Shown here: piece by piece, positions 60,994 to 64,000 of the stretch | How the letters are laid out: each line of letters opens with the position of its first letter | Numbering within the stretch: position 1 is the stretch's first letter | Source: Cyanoderma ruficeps | Taxonomy: Eukaryota; Chordata; Aves; Passeriformes; Timaliidae | NCBI GenBank assembly: GCA_008694505.1 | Contig: VZDJ01007749.1 | Location: 8,516,601-8,580,600, forward strand | Direction: 5' to 3' | DNA length: 64,000 bases | Notes under the pieces: generated by a model | What the model saw: the letters and a program-made list of their open reading frames with translations, nothing else | Databases searched by the model: none | What the model was told of the DNA's origin: nothing | Program-made: the position numbers and the translations under genes

Positions 60994-63900
60994 GTACTGT
61001 GCTATAGGTGGCTTTCATGTATCAGGGAGATTTGTAGCTGGAATGGGGACCAGAATGTAAAGTTGTCTTCTGAAAATTGAATAAGGTGCATGAAAGAATT
61101 TGGTATACACTTTGGAAACAGTTTTAGTGATTGTTATCTTTGGTCTTGGAGTTTTTCTGCTGAAAGATCAATCAAAGAAGTCTCACCCTTGGTTGATTGT
61201 ACATACCCATTTGGATATCACTGTGCTGTGATAATAAATAAGGCATAAGTGGAAATAGTTAGGAGAAGAAGTGTAGTGGAATGAAAATTATCACATTCTG
61301 CTGTCAGTTAAGAAGAGGAAGATTAATGTTCGGGGAGCAATGCAATGCTGATAATGGAAACTTAGAATAATTCTGGGTAAAAAAAAGTCACCTATCACAG
61401 CAGTAAGAATTAGTAAGCTATCTGAAAAGGCGTGCATATCTGTGTCTCCTTGAACCACTCACTGTTTGCAATCTGCCTATCCACTACATCCACAGGCATG
61501 GGCAAACTTCTTGATTGCAAAGGGAGCATCGAATTTGCAGTCCTTAGAAGCAGTCAAATAGTAACTTATACAGTGATTCCTTGGGAACTAATATCTTCCA
61601 AAGAAAAAGTAAAATGCAACTTGTGAACACATATTTCAGAATTACACCAACAGTAAAGCAGTTAGCCTCCTGCATTTGTGTTATCATTCCTGTAATTTTC
61701 CACTTCAAGTGCAGTATGCTCATTAACAGTGTTTCTTTCATCAAAAGAAAAAAAAAATCTTTTGTATATAACTAGTATCTAACATCTGAGCCTTCAGAAA
61801 TAGCCAACAGTATGGAGTTGCTTCTCCAGTCTCATAAGGCTTTGGCATCATTTTGCTATTTGTATATTTTGCTTGAATTGAGCATTTGTGTCTGTATAAG
61901 GGTGAAATTAAGCTTGCTATTTTTCTGTCACACATACAGATATAGTCAAAGCTTGTTTGATGATAAGAACTCAATTCAGGATCTCATCTTTTGCCCTTGG
62001 CTTTAACTTATGTATGCCTTTGTCTGTATTGTCCGTACTTGTCGGTACTGCAAACACTTATTCATGTTTCTGCTATTATATATAGACTAAATATGTCATA
62101 ACACATGAATGCAAAAGGATCAAAAATGCCTTCCTACTTTATAATCTGCTCAGCCAGAAACAGACTCTGTTTCTACATTGCCTTTTCCTACATGTCATAT
62201 TATCATCAGCTGTTCTTATATCCCAAAAGAATACTAACTACTGATCGATTGCCCGGACATGTCTGGCCGTGGCCTACATGTGCCCCGGGTAGTTCATTTA
62301 TTTGCCACGGTGGATTTGCTAGAGTGGAATTTAATCAATAGCTAATTCATTAATTCTGGTCCTCGAGTATGTAGGGATTGTGCAGTATAAAAATGACTGG
62401 CTGGCTTCAGCTTTGATTGAAATATGACAAACACTACAGCTGACAGCCTTGGCAGGTGCTGGGCTGAATATGAATTTTGCTTGTTTATCCTCCATAAAAG
62501 AAAAAGCTTGGGCAAAAAAAAAAAAAATCCAGTTTGTGTGAACAAGAGGACATTTTAATACATATCTGTCATCAGAGAGCAAAAAAAGGCATTTCTAGAG
62601 TATAGGCTCATGGGATACCTGAGATATAATAAAGCCTGTGCAGTTTATTGTCTTTAATTGGAATCATGGCGTTTTCCCCTCTTCTGAGTCAGTTTGGGGG
62701 GCTGTATTATTGATGAGAATGCTGTAGGATAATGTCTTTGTAGCATTCACAAATAATTGTTTTAAAATTTGCCTCAAGGTGCTACATGACAGAAATTATA
62801 ATTTCACCCAACAACTTAGAAGTCTTTCTGATAGCAGCTCCATCCACACTGTTCTAATGAAGGTTATACCACTGGAGCCATTATTAATCCTCACTTTTCC
62901 ACCCCTTACACTTAATAACTCAGCTTCAGGCTGAAACTTGGCACAAAAGGTCACAGGGCTGATATAACTATTTTATAATGCCAAACTTCAAGTAGAAAAC
63001 AGTGTGGGACCCAATCCTGAACTCCTAAGTCAGGTTCTGCTTTGTTATGTTTCTTGCCTGCATTTAGGGTGTTTTGGGGGAGAGGTTGCATTGGCCATGT
63101 TTAGGTAGAAACAAATGCCACTGAAATCAGGTACACTTTTGCTTTGTTTTGTTTTTAATTAGGACCTCAGGATTTGACTCTCTAGACAAGTATCATATTT
63201 TATTGCACAGTTTAGAAAGTTCTCTGAGTACTGAATGCATGTGGATACTGACTGAAAGTTTGGGTAGTGGATTTAAATCTCGTGGTGTGTTGGAAAATAG
63301 TTCATTCCACTTTAAAACACTCTTCTTCTTTCTCTTTTTCCTTGTAATACAGCAATTCTGTTGCATGCTTAATTCAAAGGTTGATGGCTTAGAAAACACC
63401 ATGGCCTAATCTGGGCAATCTAGGGAAAATCCTTCATGGGTTCATGAAGAGAGGGCGCTTTAGGCATATTGGGAGGGACTAGAAACCCTGGTCACGGTGT
63501 AAGGAAAGCTCAAAGAAAAGGCCATGGGAGAAAAGCTGGGTGAATTCCTAGGCTTGGTGCTCAGTATCATGGGACTTTGGAAGGTTTCTGTATCTGTTGC
63601 TGTTCGTGAGTGAATGAGGAGGAGGTATTATTTTAAAAAACATGCTAGTAAAAAAGATTTTAGGAAAAAGTGGGATTTTTTTTTCCTAAAAAAATCTTAT
63701 TTCTTTTTAAAAAAAAAAGATTTTAGGAAAACATAGCAACAAATTGTTGGGTTTGTGGTATTTTCTCATGAGTGCTAAAGGAGATCAAATATGAAAGTGT
63801 CAAACTGCTGTGCTGTGTTAAAAAGCCTTTCAATTTGTCTTATCGCTGGACAACTGGAAGATGATAAAATGTAGTGCAGATTTCAGCAAAGGAATATTGA

Positions 63901-64000
63901 GAACTAAAGACCAGGGAATCTGGTTTTCCATACTGGGAAAATGGTCAGAGGGCCAGAAGACACCTGATTGCACTCCCTACTCTAGTAATGGGAAACACTG
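60994..64000 (+). other. USH2A: USH2A intron 47 (5' part, at least 3,007 bp)
   Basis: It starts GTACTG and runs off the right end. I searched for the following FN3 exon and did not find it. It contains A runs near 61747-61757 and 62513-62526 and a direct/inverted repeat cluster at 63649-63732. No transposon or RNA gene recognised. Confidence 0.88.
63649..63732. repeat. Cluster of two direct copies and one inverted copy of an AAAAGATTTTAGGAAAA unit
   Basis: AAAAAAGATTTTAGGAAAAA (about 63650-63669) recurs as AAAAAAGATTTTAGGAAAA at 63713-63731. Between them lies the inverted copy TTTTTCCTAAA-AAAATCTT (63680-63698). The middle copy can pair with either neighbour, so two alternative hairpins are possible. 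Confidence 0.85.

Noticed and set aside
61432..64000. Next USH2A exon (human exon 48 equivalent)
   Set aside because: No frame resembles the expected SLQIDWVSPRKPNG-type segment after the phase-2 junction; it must lie beyond the window.
1..64000. tRNA, rRNA, CRISPR, operon or phage features
   Set aside because: No cloverleaf, regular spaced repeats, or tightly packed gene arrangement was seen; the window is spliced vertebrate DNA.

Overview
The window is eukaryotic, AT-rich, gene-poor vertebrate DNA, most likely from a bird. The evidence is three fragments of CR1 LINE retrotransposons: one in plus orientation ending in the ATTCTGTG-type octamer tail, and two in minus orientation. Mammal-type Alu, B1 or L1 elements were not seen, and spliced vertebrate exons are present. 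A turtle or crocodilian cannot be strictly excluded, because they also carry CR1.

The only protein-coding gene I can support is one long multi-exon gene on the plus strand, USH2A (usherin). This is the giant extracellular/transmembrane protein of the photoreceptor periciliary membrane and of the ankle links of hair-cell stereocilia. Ten consecutive internal exons are present (11115-11294, 30063-30213, 30380-30522, 38426-39054, 49071-49405, 52474-52596, 55164-55327, 57309-57518, 58876-59078, 60881-60993). All have GT-AG boundaries and compatible phases, and they join into one open frame of 2251 nt, about 750 codons. Their lengths (180, 151, 143, 629, 335, 123, 164, 210, 203, 113) match human USH2A exons 38-47 as I remember them from published splice-variant coordinates. 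They correspond to about residues 2374-3124 of human usherin. The 5' and 3' ends of the gene lie outside the window.

The encoded segment is a string of fibronectin type III (FN3) domains in the middle of the ectodomain. It holds the second half of one domain, seven complete domains and the first strand of a ninth, with many N-glycosylation sequons and the C-T-x(n)-C cysteine pairs typical of usherin.

Layout: 1-11114 is the end of intron 37. Intron 38 is about 18.8 kb. Exons 39 and 40 are separated by an intron of only 166 bp. Introns 40 and 41 are about 7.9 and 10.0 kb. From 49 kb onward the exons are denser, with introns of 1.4-3.1 kb. Intron 47 runs off the right end. The introns hold CR1 fragments, possible old MIR-like SINE remnants, simple repeats, several hairpin-forming inverted repeats, and three N blocks that all sit in A/T homopolymers (two of them close to splice acceptors). 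No RNA gene, CRISPR array, operon or bacterial feature was seen.

The points most worth a second look are a tetra-arginine, furin-like motif in exon 39, the tiny intron 39 with its poor donor, a perfect 37-nt palindrome in intron 38, a long imperfect hairpin in intron 41, and a 168-codon antisense open frame just upstream of exon 38.
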